A stretch of DNA of 64,000 nt from assembly GCA_001692895.1 (NCBI GenBank), contig KV748184.1, positions 248,001-312,000 on the forward strand. The letters are read 5' to 3'. A program made the translations under genes and the position numbers. This stretch comes from Cenococcum geophilum 1.58 (taxonomy: Eukaryota; Ascomycota; Dothideomycetes; Gloniales; Gloniaceae). Positions within the stretch are counted from its first letter, which is position 1; each line of letters begins with the position of its first letter. Positions 10,638 through 24,490 of this stretch are shown here, piece after piece. A model generated the notes under the pieces. The model saw only the letters and a list, made by a program, of their open reading frames with translations, was not told the DNA's origin and searched no databases.

Positions 10638-11810
10638 CTGTGAGATCCATCCATAACTTGAAGATGGAATGTGGAAGGACTGCCCGTGCTACGAGATTCC
10701 GGGGCGGGGAATTTACCCCTACAGGAGACAAGTTTCTTACCATTTAGCGGCCAGTACATGTCCGGATAAGCCGTAGTGGCGGGCGAAGAAAATGTTGATT
10801 ATGACGCGCTGACCCGAAGATAAAGCATATATCAATCCAAACTATATAAACTACCTAGGCAGTGACTAAGGTCTTCAGAAGTCACATCAAAAGCAACACT
10901 GACAACTTGCTATAGTCCTTTGACTGCGGACTGTTTGCCGCTCCATGTATAGGAATATATCGTGCAGCAAAAATAAGGGGAAGCTTTTAGCAAATAGATT
11001 GCCAAATACCACCCTTTTCATCTTACGTTTACGCTCTAATCGCTTTTCAGCTGTTAACAATCGCGAAAGTTTTGTTTATAAAGCTTGTAGAGTTATCAAG
11101 CGCTTTAAAATAGTGCGGAAATTGACAGAATCTGTTAATGTTTCGCAGAGATATCGCGCGCGAAGTGAGGTGGTTGTAGGGCGAATGGTGGGGCAGATTA
11201 GTTATCTAGAAGTGATTTTCGCTTGGCAATCGCCATCACTTGGCACCTACTTAATACTAAATATCTTAGGCTTAAATAAGGCTATAGAGGCCTATATAAA
11301 AGGCCTATATAGATAATTTTTAACTATAATAGGTTTTTAATACTGTAAATTTTATTAATAGTAAATACACGAAATGCCTCCGTACTATACCGTATATTAA
11401 AGCAGCCTAAGATCCTTGCTATAATAACACCTATCTTTCACTAATATTACGTTCCAATCATACACATGAGGGAACATTCATTTAGTTTATGCCTGGCCAT
11501 ATGGAATTTGGATAGGTTTCTGGAGTACTTCAAAACTAAGTATATAGAGGACATTCATACTTTCCTTAAGTAGCTGAAGCCATTCATAATAAGTTGGTGG
11601 GGCGTCGGTTAAGGCGCCCAAGACGGAGTGTAGAAATCCAATGGAATCTTCCACCAAACTAAGATACTGTAGCACCTTGAACTTTGTCTATAATAGCCTT
11701 CACGTGTTCCGATTCTCACCAACCCCAACCCCTACTTCTATAATATAGAGACCTTCAGTCACCTCTGATTAATATTCCTAATCACACTCTAACTCTCTAC
11801 AACCACCACA
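10638..11810. other. Intergenic region upstream of SGT2 with a small AT-rich relic
   Basis: No supported gene in about 1.2 kb. From about 11,240 to 11,440 the DNA becomes AT-rich, with TpA-rich stretches and an aggcctatata repeat about 13 bp apart. It looks like a short RIP-affected repeat remnant outside the main repeat block (inference). A 123-codon frame at 10945-11316 has no recognisable domain and ends in this stretch. A 62-codon minus frame at 11487-11675 is also unsupported. Confidence 0.45.
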
Positions 11811-12989
11811 ATGGTACCCCGCCTCGTCCCGTTTGCAGAGCTATGCTGTTACTAACATTCGCACAAAGGCAACCGTAACTTCCCAAAAGCGCCTTGCGCT
11901 TGCCATAATTGACTTCCTCTCCACCTCCCTCACCGATGGCACCGTCTCCTCCGAAGACTCGGAATCGATCGAGATCGCCTCCAACTGCATCGCCGAAGCG
12001 TTTAAAGTCGACCCCACGGACACCGCAGCCACAGCCGACGCACTGGGCGGCCAGAACCTGCTGGCCGTCTACTCGGTCTACGAGAAGTTGAAGGGCAAGA
12101 GCACGCCCAGCACGAAGGGCGAGTCGAGCGCGCAGGAAGCTCGCCCCGCGACGCCGGCCACGGGAGCGCCTTCGACGCCGGCGGCGGGAGGGAAAGACGA
12201 AGCAGAGAAGCTGAAGGCACAAGGCAATGCGGCCATGCAGAAGAAAGACTATGCCAGCGCCATTGACTTTTATACCAAGGCGCTGGAGATCGTGCCGCTC
12301 AACCCAATCTATCTGTCGAACCGCGCGGCGGCTTACTCGGGTGCCCTGAAGCATGAGGAGGCGCAGCAGGATGCTGAGATGGCCGTGGCGGCGGACCCGA
12401 AGTATAGCAAGGCGTGGTCGAGGCTCGGCCTGGCCAGGTTTGCTCTGGGAGATGCTAAGGGCAGCATGGAGGCCTATAAGCAGGGCATGGAGGCTGAGGG
12501 TGGCGGGAGTGATGTCATGCGACGCGGGTACGAGACCGCGAAGAAGAGATACGAGGAAGAAGCAGGAGATGTCGGCGCCCCTGATGCAAGTACGCGAAGC
12601 GCGCCAAGCGCAGGAGCCGGCGGGATGCCGGATCTATCAAGTCTAGCAAGTATGTTTGGAGGCGGCGGTGGAGGTGGTGGGATGCCAGATCTCAGCCAGA
12701 TGATGAACAATCCGATGGTCAGGCAGATGGCACAGCAGGTCATGCAAAACCCAGACATGTTGAACAGCATGATGAACGATCCCAGAGTTGCCCAGATGGC
12801 CGAGAGATTTGGCGGTGGAAGAGGGGACGGGCAAGGAGGCGGCGTGCCGGATCTTTCAAGTTTGATGAACGACCCGAGCATTGCGGACATGTAAGAGAAC
12901 ATCCTCTACTAGGTATTGATTCATGCTGACTGGGTGCTTTCAGGGCGAAGAATTTCATGGGAGGAGGACGAGGTACTCCCCCACAGTGA
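11811..12989 (+). CDS. SGT2: Small glutamine-rich TPR co-chaperone SGT2
   Basis: Three exons, join(11811..11813, 11869..12890, 12944..12989), give 356 residues. The first coding exon is only the ATG. Intron 11814-11868 has a perfect tactaac branch point about 15 nt before its acceptor, and joining gives MATVTSQKRLALAIIDFL, matching the family's N-terminal dimerisation domain. That domain is followed by an Ala/Pro/Thr linker, three TPR repeats (from KLKAQGNAAMQKKDYASAID), a glycine-rich segment, and a Met/Asn/Gln-rich client-binding region with STI1-like NNPMVRQMAQQVMQNPDML repeats. The last intron, 12891-12943, replaces an apparent stop after SIADM with AKNFMGGGRGTPPQ. Sgt2 passes tail-anchored membrane proteins to the GET pathway in the cytosol. 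Glycine runs include an eight-residue stretch. Confidence 0.95.
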
Positions 12990-13399
12990 GAAGCTTTCCT
13001 GTTGGTTCATTTGGTTCACTGAGATCTCATGATATAAGGATTTGCATGGTGCTTCCGGATAGAAAATAATGATACCAAACGATGAGTTCAATTTATGCCG
13101 TGGAAGCTTTGCTGAAGGTCTTGACAATTGGTTTGAGCATCATATCATTCGATGTCCAAGTCAAGAGCACCTGAGTATTCCTATATGGTACTATCACAGG
13201 TGGTAAGCCCTTGATATCGTAGAGCCCGGCCCGGAGTAGAGAATCCCCCTGCTCTTCGCTGTAAGATGTTCTTTGACGTCTACTATGCCCATGCTCTGGC
13301 AGGAGCCCCCCAAGTACCCTTGGCTCTATCCAAGCGCAATCTCATATCCAGAACCCAAAGATGCACCAATTTCTCCACATAGCCTCAATCATAGCCCAC
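12990..13399. other. Convergent intergenic region between SGT2 and TMA20
   Basis: These 410 bp contain the 3' UTRs of two genes transcribed towards each other. I see no gene in them. The plus frame that starts at 13273 is a shadow of TMA20 exon 3. Confidence 0.55.
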
Positions 13400-14142
13400 T
13401 CACCCTAGATTCAAACCCCAAAGACCATCTCCCAGATAATGACCACTTTCCATTGCCTGCCCCTTCTTCACCTTCTTCATCTCACTTGTTCCCATCTTCA
13501 ACACGCCCACGAAACATGCATGTTCCTTTCCCTCTGCCTCCACAACAACCACTGTCCCAGGCTCCAAATCCTCCTTGCCATACCTCTCATCCTCACCCTC
13601 TGCTTCCGGGTCCGGTAACCTCCCGCCTGCCGATGTTAACCCTGGTACCATGAGTGTAGCACCGGAGAGCACGAAGCGGATTGCGCCCCGGTCGATACGG
13701 ACGCGTGGAAAGCAGTCGGGGAATTTATGAACGACGGAAAGGTGCGGGAGAAGGTCATCATCCATATGCTGGAAGAAGAGAGGGGTGCTGCCCAGTGTGT
13801 ACAACGATACTCTGTCGGGCCTGCACGATGCGGTCCAAGTTAGCCCTCTTACATTCGGGTCTAATGGAATAGTCAGGGTAGAGGAATACGCGGGTTAAAT
13901 CAAGGAAACACAGAGAGAAATATACGGGCAATTCACAGCTTTACTAAGTCTAACTGCTCCTTCTTCGGTATGATCTCATCAATGTGCGGCGCGAGGAGGG
14001 GGTGCTCTTCAACGACTTTGCTGCGGATGGCGCGTTGGGCCGACGACTTGACTTTGGATTTTGCCCCGGGAGTTATGCTGTTGGCTTAGTTAGCTATAGA
14101 GTAAGTGCTTATGAGGAGGCATGCTTACTCTTTCTTAAACAT
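13400..14142 (-). CDS. TMA20: PUA-domain translation machinery-associated protein TMA20 (MCT-1 family)
   Basis: Three exons, complement(13400..13820, 13937..14077, 14129..14142), give 191 residues. Exon 1 is only 14 nt (MFKK plus two bases). The introns are 51 and 116 bp, and joining yields MFKKDITPGAKSKVKSSAQR and then KL-PDRVSLYTLGS. The N-terminal half is the MCT-1-type domain, containing EEHPLLAPHIDEIIPKKEQL. A PUA RNA-binding domain follows (about residues 100-185), with IDRGAIRFVLSGATLMVPGL, GTVVVVEAEGKEHACFVG and the ending HYLGDGLW. MCTS1/Tma20 binds the 40S subunit, works with DENR/Tma22, and promotes tRNA release and reinitiation. Only a DENR partner gene elsewhere could complete the complex. 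The assignment is very secure. Confidence 0.95.
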
Positions 14143-14556
14143 TTTGGCTAACTGGCGGGATTAATTGATACTGCGTGTTTCGGTGTTTGTGAAAGCTGCC
14201 CCACAAATTTGCGGCTCTTGCCTAAACTGGTAGCCGCGGGGTAGTTTTCACTGCTGCTCATAACTCCAATAAACTGATTCAGCGCCTAAAATATTGAAAT
14301 GGAGTAAATATGAATGTACCAGCGAAATGTCACTTTCTATTAGTGTGTGAAGCTTATCAAATTCTATGGAGTCAAAATCATCCACGAGTTCGAGTGGCTC
14401 CCCCTAACCTCACGCTTGACATCACGGCTAGTACAGATATAAAAAGTATCTTTATTCTGCTAGCAAAATCAACCCAAAGACGCCGAGTTAAAATATGCTC
14501 ATAAACTCATATACCGGCGTCACTGCAACCCCGTTATCGGAAAAGGAGCCCCTAGT
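14143..14556. other. Intergenic region between TMA20 and CK2 beta
   Basis: These 414 bp hold the TMA20 promoter and the CK2 beta 3' UTR, since both genes are on the minus strand. No gene, RNA or repeat is evident. The 64-codon plus frame at 14310-14504 is unsupported. Confidence 0.5.
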
Positions 14557-16060
14557 CTATGGCTGAACGATGGCCCCATGTTCAAATCCATCTCCTCCAT
14601 CCATTTCATCATCAATGTCTTCCTCGCTTTCTAACTCCTCATCTTCTTCCTCAAATCCGGTCTCTATTCTAGCCTGTCGTAGTCGCTCCTTCATTTGCTC
14701 TCGTTGCTCTGCCTGCCATCGACATAGCGCTGCTGCTGCATGTACCCTGAATCCAAAAACTCGAGGTTCGTATCGTTTCTGGGTTTTTGGTGGGAGCATT
14801 GCAGGATAAACCTGGAAGAGGATGTTGTGAAAAGACGTTCCAAAGTAAGCACCATCTATCGATGCATGTCGAGAGGATTTAGGGTTATAGAGGTCTTCAC
14901 ATCGTGCGCAGTAGAGCTTCACAGGAGAAGTATTTGCAACGTCGGATTGACCCATGGGAAGTAGAGGTTGTGCTTCACACATGACACGAGGACACTTCCC
15001 GAAATCTCCTTTCTTGAATTTCTCTAGCTAGTGTAGGTTAGCAATCGTCTTTTCATTCCTGTCCTAAACGTTAGCACGCACCATTTTCGTTAGACCCCTC
15101 GTTGTGACTATATATCTCGCGTGTACCAGGCCGTATAAGTGCCTCGCGGATTTCTCTATTTGCTCCCTCATTTCATCATCGCAATCGAGGTCGAACACAT
15201 CGGTGACAAGATCAAGGGCATATTGATAGTATTGTACTTCGGTGTTCAGGCCGGTGAGGTTGAAACGGTCCGTCAGGTATTCCTCATCGATCTCGCAAAA
15301 GTACTCGTTTCCCCGCGAAGATATGAACTGACCGAAATCAAAGTTAGCAAAACTCTTCTTGCGCAAGTGAACGAGAGTACAGCAGAATATGCAAGGTTGT
15401 TGGGTGTCTGCATGTACGATCTATAGAGGACGGGCCGATGCAAGCGATTTCGATTGGTCCATAGTATCTGGCTACGACAAATAAACACCGGCTAGGCGGA
15501 GCTTCGGAATGGTCCAGAACTCCACCAGGAGGCTCAAATTCGTGAAGACGCATGTGACCAGCGTAAATGTGAACCAGCGAAGACCCCACCGAAAATACCC
15601 AGGACCCAATTGTGCGTAAACATCGGGGCTCGACTTCGGTGTCGGCCATTAAGCATGAATAGCTGTGTAATTTGGGTATACATTAGCTATGAGTATTCTT
15701 TTTGAAGGTATATCGAGGAGCTAGCTAGCGACGTACCATGCAAGCAAGACCAAAACTCCATCCTCATTTCTGCTTAAGACCATTGCGATTTATGTCGTAG
15801 GTTTTAGGGTTCTCAAGGCCGCTGTTACAGCACATTCCCGGCTGGAGCAATGTGCTGTGGTAAAAGTTGACTAGATTTTTTCATATTGTGGTGCTACTTC
15901 CAGATCCATGAACAGTATCCAAGGCTGAAGCAGAACACCTGGTAGGAGGAATTTGGAAATAATTCCAGGGAAGGTATAAGACAGCACATAGAGTAGGACC
16001 TACCCAGTCTCGCCAGTAACTTGTATAGTCGCTGTCCGTCTCACTATTGAAGTCGTCCAT
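14557..16060 (-). CDS. Casein kinase 2 regulatory (beta) subunit
   Basis: Three exons, complement(14557..15027, 15082..15327, 16004..16060), give 257 residues, close to yeast Ckb2. Exon 1 encodes MDDFNSETDSDYTSYWRDW and joins exactly to FISSRGNEYFCEIDEEYL. The helical N-terminal half is highly conserved (DRFNLTGLNTEVQYYQYALD). The zinc-binding half has CPRV.C and YCARCEDLY, the dimerisation motif. It ends NPKSSRHASIDGAYFGTSFH, then an acidic tail (EEEDEELESEEDIDDEMDGG). CK2 beta dimerises and holds two catalytic alpha subunits, controlling substrate choice. The paralogues CKB1 and CKB2 cannot be told apart safely here. Intron 1 (15328-16003) is 676 bp, about ten times the local norm; intron 2 is 54 bp. 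Confidence 0.95.
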
Positions 16061-17070
16061 GGTTTAGGAGCTGATACAGGATGGGTGCCACTATGGGCCC
16101 TCGGGTGTTAACAAATACTATAAAGTAACAAATGGACACAATCTCATGGTGAGGGCACAGTGTTTATCAAGGTCATGGAAGTCGAGGTAAAAGAAAGTGG
16201 CATGTCCTTGGCAGGGCTGATCTAGAGATTTATTGACTAAGCAAGATAAGATAAGACAGAGCACTACTCCACCACCGTATTCCTCGCCTGCTCGCTCTTT
16301 ACCATGAGTCAATCCCTTGAAATCATGGAGCCAGAGTTGACACTAATAAATTCTTCTTTAGAAGCTTTATGCATTTGCCAATCGTCATGTCAGGTTTGCT
16401 GGCTCTACCATGTTTCCCCTTCCCGTATACATTAGTGAAACATTCACCATCAACTAGCTACACAATCCTACCAGTGTTTAGGACTTGCCGAATCACAACG
16501 GGCCTGTCGTTCCTAATAAATATTGTATTGATATTACCCGGATATGAAACCATTACTACTAGCCCTAGAAAGCCTTTATTCTTTGTAGCTATTAATCAGC
16601 AGCCTCTACTCCGGAGTTCCAAGTAGATGGAAGAAACTCCATGGAGGAGGTTTCCATGGAGGATATACGGAGCTTATTGAAACCCCATGAGTTTCCATCC
16701 ACTTAGATCTCTGCTCTAGTCCTAGTGATGAAGGCCTGCTTTGTGGCTAGGATAGCCCGTAGTGCCTTAGCGTATTTTTCTACGCAATATTTGATACATT
16801 GGAAATCAAAATGGCCATCTAGTTGTGTAACAGGGCCCACCAGTGGCAGTTGGTGAATGAGTTATGTGAAAGGAAGAAACCAATGTAAAATGACTGAATG
16901 TAAATATGATATTTTTTATATCGGGTATCTATGAAGAGGTGGCTGCAAAATTATAAGTTGTGCTATGCAGAACCTCTATGTAGCTTCTTTTAGGCTTTAG
17001 CACGTGTGATTACACAATGGAAAGAGTTGACAAATGACACGGAGAATCAGACAAGCAGAGTTACCCGTTT
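16061..17070. other. Intergenic region between CK2 beta and the LysRS pseudogene
   Basis: About 1 kb without a supported gene. It should include the CK2 beta promoter at its left end. Parts near 16,500-16,620 and 16,890-16,960 are TpA-rich and could be small decayed repeat fragments. The 85-codon frame at 16369-16626 has no recognisable domain. There is no sign of the missing 3' end of the adjacent LysRS pseudogene. Confidence 0.45.
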
Positions 17071-19155
<2,085 letters not shown>

Positions 19156-19503
19156 ATTGGCAAAGTAGTGTAGAAATTGGAGAAGAAGTCTAAATAGTCA
19201 TATAGAGTCATCGAGAAATTCAGATTGGAGGGGCAGGTGGGGCCTAGCGTTGCTCACTTAAAATTTTACCAAGACCGTTAGTAGTCTGAGCCAATGAGTA
19301 CCTATTTGATGGAAGGTTGAACGTCTGAGATGAGGTGGTATATGGAGATAGTATGTGAATTGCTTGATGTATTCGTTCGTATGAAACATCCAGGCCACGG
19401 ATATCACTCTTAGCCAATCACAGTAGATTAACTTTAAAACCAACTCGGAGGTTCACCTCCCGCTCTATGCATCAAAAGAGTAAATAGAACGCTTAAAGTC
19501 CAC
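19156..19503. other. Intergenic region upstream of the LysRS pseudogene
   Basis: These 348 bp lie between the pseudogene start and the VRL1 stop. A 61-codon minus frame (19258-19443) has no support. I see no RNA gene or repeat. It may retain the promoter of the duplicated LysRS gene. Confidence 0.45.
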
Positions 19504-22500
19504 TTAGGGATCCTGGAAGCTGGTAGCAACCTCGTAAATCTTGCCATTATCCCTGACCCTAGTTCTTCCCCTCTCTGGCTCGTTTAATTCCTTATCTTGC
19601 CCAATTCCTAAACCCCTTAATGCTCTTCTCATCCCTTCAAGCCTTGCTTTTTCGATTACAACCATCTTTCTTGCTAATTCCTTACATGCTTTTCTCCCCA
19701 TCCCAACTCTCGTCTCCTGCCAAGATGCCAGCTCGCCCGCAACAACCTGTTGTGTACACCTGAGTTCTTTTCCTAGCCCCTCGAGCTCTATTAGGCTCTT
19801 GTCCATCTTCTCCGCTGCGTCTCGCTGGACCCTGTGTCTAGCATCATCGAGGAGGCCGAGGGGCCAGCGGTCCGACCGGCGTAGGGAAAGCGTATGCCGA
19901 TCGATGGCTTTTTGAGTTGCTGACATTTGCGAAATCAGTGTGGTGGGGCGGTTGAGCGCCGTCAGGATGGCGGTGATAGTTGTACTGATGGCATGCATAT
20001 TGTAGTAGAAGCCCGACAAAGGCGAAGCCTCGGACTGGGCAAGAGTTTTAGTATAACGCTCGACGGCAATGAGATGCTCTGCTGACAGGAAGGTTACAGA
20101 CTGGACGGCGGTCGAGGCGAGGTGTGCTGCATCGATGAGATCAGACGAGGCAGCACGGAGTTTGTTGCAGCGCCTGAGAACGGATTTGGTGCTGTGGTGT
20201 ACTGAGCGGACGGATTCACGCGCATGTTGGACAAATAGTTCGACCTCACGCACATCACGTATAGGTGAATATTCTTCCTTCACTCGCTCCACTCGAGTTT
20301 CAGCTTTACGAGCGGACCGTTCGGCAAGCATAGCGGGTTCCATGTCAGGGACAAGGAAGAACTCCCAGACCATTTCGTGGGTGGAAAATGTTGAATGTGT
20401 GAGGAGAACTTTAAGGAAAGAATCAAGTCGGATCTGCATGTCACGGAGGATGGCACGCGAAGGTCTGGAGGGAATGAGGAAGGGAGATGGAAAGTTGTTG
20501 ATGGGAGGGAGCCAGGATGCTGGGTGCTCTTGTGCTAGCCATTTTGCAAGGTTCTCGAAGTCTATAAGAGAGCGACGGCAGGTTGTGACAGTAATTGTGG
20601 AGTTGCCGTTGGGCGCACCGGACTTTAGAACGAGGCGAATAGTACCGTCTTCGACGAAAAAGGAGCGTACAACGGTTGTGATTCGACCATCTGGTGTGGG
20701 ATCGTTAGAGAGCAGGACAAGATCATCGATTCGATTGCGAACTTCGTCGTCTTTCGCCAGCTCAACGGCGGTGAGGCCACGCACGTCTTTGACAGACAGA
20801 TCGACCCTAGCATCTCCAAAAAGTGCCCGCACCAGGTCGGTACGTGCATATTTGCTTGCAACCATCAATGGTGTGAATTGCTTATCGTTAGGAGCATTGA
20901 CATCGGAGTCACAGTGGTAGAGTAGTTTTAGTGCTATCTGGGGATCATTGATGATGTGCAGTAGCGTGTTTCCCTTGCCATCGATGTGTTCATCTAAGTG
21001 CAGAGGTTTCCCGTCATCTTGGGCGTTGGTAGCTGCCAGTAGAGCAGCATCCACCATCCACCTGTACTCTTCGTGATCATAAGACCTGCATAAGGCAAAT
21101 AGAGGAGTCTGTCCATTTTTGTCCTTCAATCGCCAGGGAAGCAAATGCCCTATACGGGATATAAGTCGCGGCTGGTTGAATAGGTAGTGAGCAACACATC
21201 TGCCTTTCGAGTCTTGCAAGGCAAAATAGTCCCTAATGACGTCTTCGTTCGGGGAATGTTCGAAGATGAAGTCTAAGAGTATATCGGTGGTTTTCGGATG
21301 TGGAAATTGAACGGCAGCGCTAAGCAATGTCGTCCCTTCGTTGTTGCAATCTTCGAGTACAATGCTCAGAGGGTAGCAATCGGATAAGCTCAGCAGATAC
21401 TGCAGTGCCTTATCTTGCCTACTCTCGATAGCAATCATCAGGACTGACTCGCCTTCGGGTCCTTGAGTCCGTGAGAGCCTTTCAATAGACGTATCGCCTT
21501 CAATACCGCTACTCCGAGAGTCTACGGTATTTGTCCGAGATCTGAACGAGTATGCGGAGGAGCTTGAAGTGCTTCGAGTATCCATTGAAACCTTTTTCTT
21601 GATTTTCCTGCCTTCCGCCAGTGGTGGAGTTGGTGCTCTTTGGAATGGAAAAATATGAGCCAGCGGACCAGGCTCAATCCTATGACCACTATGATATGAG
21701 CTACGCCGCCCGTCATGTTCGTGGTCCTCGCCACTCAAGGTTATTCCACCCAAGGAAGAAATTTCAGTGAAGCTGTGGCTATGTTGAACATGTTTCGACC
21801 CATCTGAGCTGCCTCCCTCCTGCTCATCTTCATTCATAGCATCAAACGAAATGGCGCGATCAGGTTCCAGGACACTTTGCATTTCGGCGATATCGCCATT
21901 CTTCGTAGCTTGCCAGAGCTTCCGATTCCTGCGGCTTGATTTCCGTAAGCCCCCAGAGTCCCTCACGAGGTAGGAGACCACAGCTTCGAATGTGCTCATA
22001 GCATAGCCGATCTCGCCACTTTCAATATCATCGATGAAAACGAAATGTCGCATGTAAGAGAGGCGAGCTTGTAGATGTCGTACAGGAGACCGAATGACTA
22101 CGACCAGAAGTAGAGAAACCAAAGTATCGGCGTTGATAGTTAGCATTGGGTCCTGCTTCTCAGAGCTCAGGTCCAAGGTTCCATTGGCTTTCGATTTGAG
22201 TTTTGGAGCATCGGAAGTTATTTCGGGCATCGTAATGTGTTTCTGAGTCGAAAGTAGAATCTCTACCATTTCCTGTGGACTTCCTGCTACACCCATCTTT
22301 TTGAATATGTCAACTGCTTTTGAAAGGCGAATTGCAAGTTCTTGTTTTCCTTTCTGACCGTTTCCGATGGTAATGCCGACCTGGGATATATCCACGTCTG
22401 CCATCTGCCTGATCCGGGCCTCCAATTCAAGGTCATCGAAACGTCTGATTGAGCAAAGTCGGGGGAATAGAACTGAGTGATGGACCTGCTCTGTGATATA

Positions 22501-23587
22501 CCTTTCAATCATACGCTCAACAATTGGCCCAGTGAGATCGGTTGTCGCACCAAGTAAGGAAAGCTGCTGCTTATCGACCATTTGAAAAAGATCTATCGCA
22601 GCAGTGACGGCAGTCTCTAAAGATTTTCTCATGAGATCCTCTTCATTATCAAGCTCCAGTGTAGGATGAATGCCTCTGGAGCCATTGGGTAAGCTGCTAT
22701 GTAGCGAAGTCGGCAGACTCTCCGTAGAGGATATAGAACTTCTCCGACGAGAGCTGAGGGACCCTGATCTCGATGATCGTGATGGTATTAATGGTAGCGG
22801 TTTCTCGAACTCTTTACCGAATTCCTTGAACAGTCTCTCAAGCCCTGGTTGCATCTGTCGGGCAATCATTGGAAAATGGTTTAGTAAATCGCCGAACGAC
22901 TTGACCTCCTTCTTTCGTGGTAAGGAGGATATCGATCCATTTAAGGTATTTGAGTTGCCTTGTTCTAGCAAATTCTCGACCTTCTTGGGCAAAAGACTTG
23001 CAGGTACAATAGGTATGGCTTCGTAGGTTCCAATCAGAGGTCGGGAGATGTAATATATCAGCCATGGTTGCGCGTCGAATGTGTCCGGATAGAAGATCGC
23101 ATCGCTCAGTAGCTGTGCTTGGTTTAGAGTTTTGAAACCTGTATTAATTAGCTTGATACATCCGTTGAATTGGCTAGTGTGATCTTTTGTACCTTTATTG
23201 CTGTAGACAAAAGCATCCTTTATTATCACCGTACGCCCATTGGCCGTAGAATACTGCTTTGCCTTCCCCCGATTCTCCCTGAAATTACCCCCATCTTTGA
23301 TGTGACTATTCGGGCCCACTCCACCTGGCACCCGGAGCACATGGCTCGCAAGGAAGTCCTCCGAGCCGCTTAGATCAGCGTACAAGGCGTGCGTCTCGCG
23401 GTCGCGAGAGTTAAGGAGGACTTCGGTCGTTGGAACAAGCAAGACCTGATTGAGATAGCGACGGGGTTAGCGGCGGTAGGACTGAAAAGGATGGGAAGTT
23501 AAAACCTACGTGATGGTGAGCTGGCGAGCACTGCGTAGGGAGTGTGCTACGGAAGAAGGCCCGCAAGAATGGATTGAGGGGGTGCAT
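19504..23587 (-). CDS. VPS9-ankyrin-PX protein, VRL1/VARP-like Rab5-type GEF
   Basis: Two exons, complement(19504..23445, 23510..23587), give 1339 residues. Exon 1 supplies the true start, MHPLNPFLRAFFRSTLPTQC..., and the 64-bp intron 23446-23509 joins HHH to VLLVPTTEVLL. An N-terminal conserved domain (to about residue 180) is followed by a Ser/Arg-rich linker. A VPS9 domain (about 300-540) includes GPIVERMIERYITEQVHHSV and a strongly conserved TINADTLVSLLLVVVIRSPV segment. A variable Ser-rich stretch precedes ankyrin repeats (about 690-940; GTTLLSAAVQF, NGQTPLFALC, GNTLLHII, FTPLMVASKYARTDLV). A PX-like domain follows (about 975-1085), then a long helical, BAR-like C-terminus. The architecture matches fungal Vrl1, a Vps21/Rab5-family exchange factor that acts at endosomes with Vin1. 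The frame is intact throughout. Confidence 0.9.
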
Positions 23588-24490
23588 CCAATCGACATTG
23601 AAGGTATGGGGGAAGGCTTCTAACGCGCAAGGCTCATGGGTCCTTGCGACTTTAAACCGGTCAAGCCGGTTAACTGCGCTGGTGATTTATCAGCTCCAAT
23701 CGCAAACTGATGCCTGCAGGGCGAATTTGGCCAGGGGAAGATGGAGATAGCGGCGCAAGGTTAGATTTGGTAGCCGAGTGTTTTCGCATCAGAGATTCTC
23801 AAGAGAGATGGACTTGATTCTTGAACTGCTGTGCAAGGGTTGCGCTGACTGAGAGTTGAAGACGGAGGGCTACCTTGTGGCGATTGCGAAGCGCATACTG
23901 AGATCGTGAAAGTTGCACGGGAAGTGGGTCAGCATCCTTGCTCACTAGCGCCTTGGCATATAGTCTCTGCGAATCTCTACGACACTGCCACCTTCAATGA
24001 AGCTATCATTGCTTTTTATCGAGGCTTAGGTGTCTGCTCTTCTGGCATAAGTTGGACCGTAGAGCGGTCCTCTGTGCTGGTGGCTATGTACTTCTCAGTT
24101 TATGCTAGTCTTGCGATCGACTTGCCATCCTCACTATCCCTTGCACCGATAAGTGACAATAAAATGTGGCCCGTGCAACTTTCTCGTGTCAATGTAAGAG
24201 GCCAGTAAGGTTTCCGACTAGAACGTATGGATATCTAATCGACAGCATAGAATGAGAGCCGCAGGTGGGTCGAGGTGGAACGCACTTCATGTGTTAAAGG
24301 GCAATTGCTTTCTAACCTCTTCTATTCAGAGACCAATCGCTGGTTCTTCTCTATTATCTTACCTCAGCAAGCTCAGACGTGATTCTACTGGTGCGGATTT
24401 TCAATCGGTCCGCAAGCTGACTAACTACGTTTGTGCGAAACCACCAGAATCACGTCTGAGGGACATTTCCGAAGTTTCTTAAAAGTTCTA
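23588..24490. other. Promoter region of VRL1 and last ordinary DNA before the repeat block
   Basis: About 900 bp with normal base composition and no supported gene. A 100-codon plus frame (23906-24208) has no recognisable features. The left part should contain the VRL1 promoter. Near the right end is a 15-bp inverted repeat (24372-24460), listed separately. Confidence 0.5.
24372..24460. repeat. 15-bp perfect inverted repeat (89-bp fold-back)
   Basis: CTCAGACGTGATTCT at 24372-24386 is matched by its exact reverse complement at 24446-24460, with further partial pairing just inside (actggt / accacc). The 59-bp spacer is ordinary DNA. It could be a tiny fold-back element or a stable hairpin. I see no clear target-site duplication. 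Confidence 0.6.

Noticed and set aside
10945..11316. 123-codon plus frame
   Set aside because: It runs into AT-rich relic sequence and has no recognisable domain; I treat it as a chance frame.
12474..12902. 142-codon minus frame overlapping SGT2
   Set aside because: Antisense shadow of the repetitive Met/Gly-rich SGT2 C-terminus.
13273..13653. 126-codon plus frame overlapping TMA20
   Set aside because: Proline-rich antisense shadow of TMA20 exon 3, which has a clear PUA domain.
23906..24208. 100-codon plus frame upstream of VRL1
   Set aside because: No domain, no conserved features; lies in the probable promoter area.
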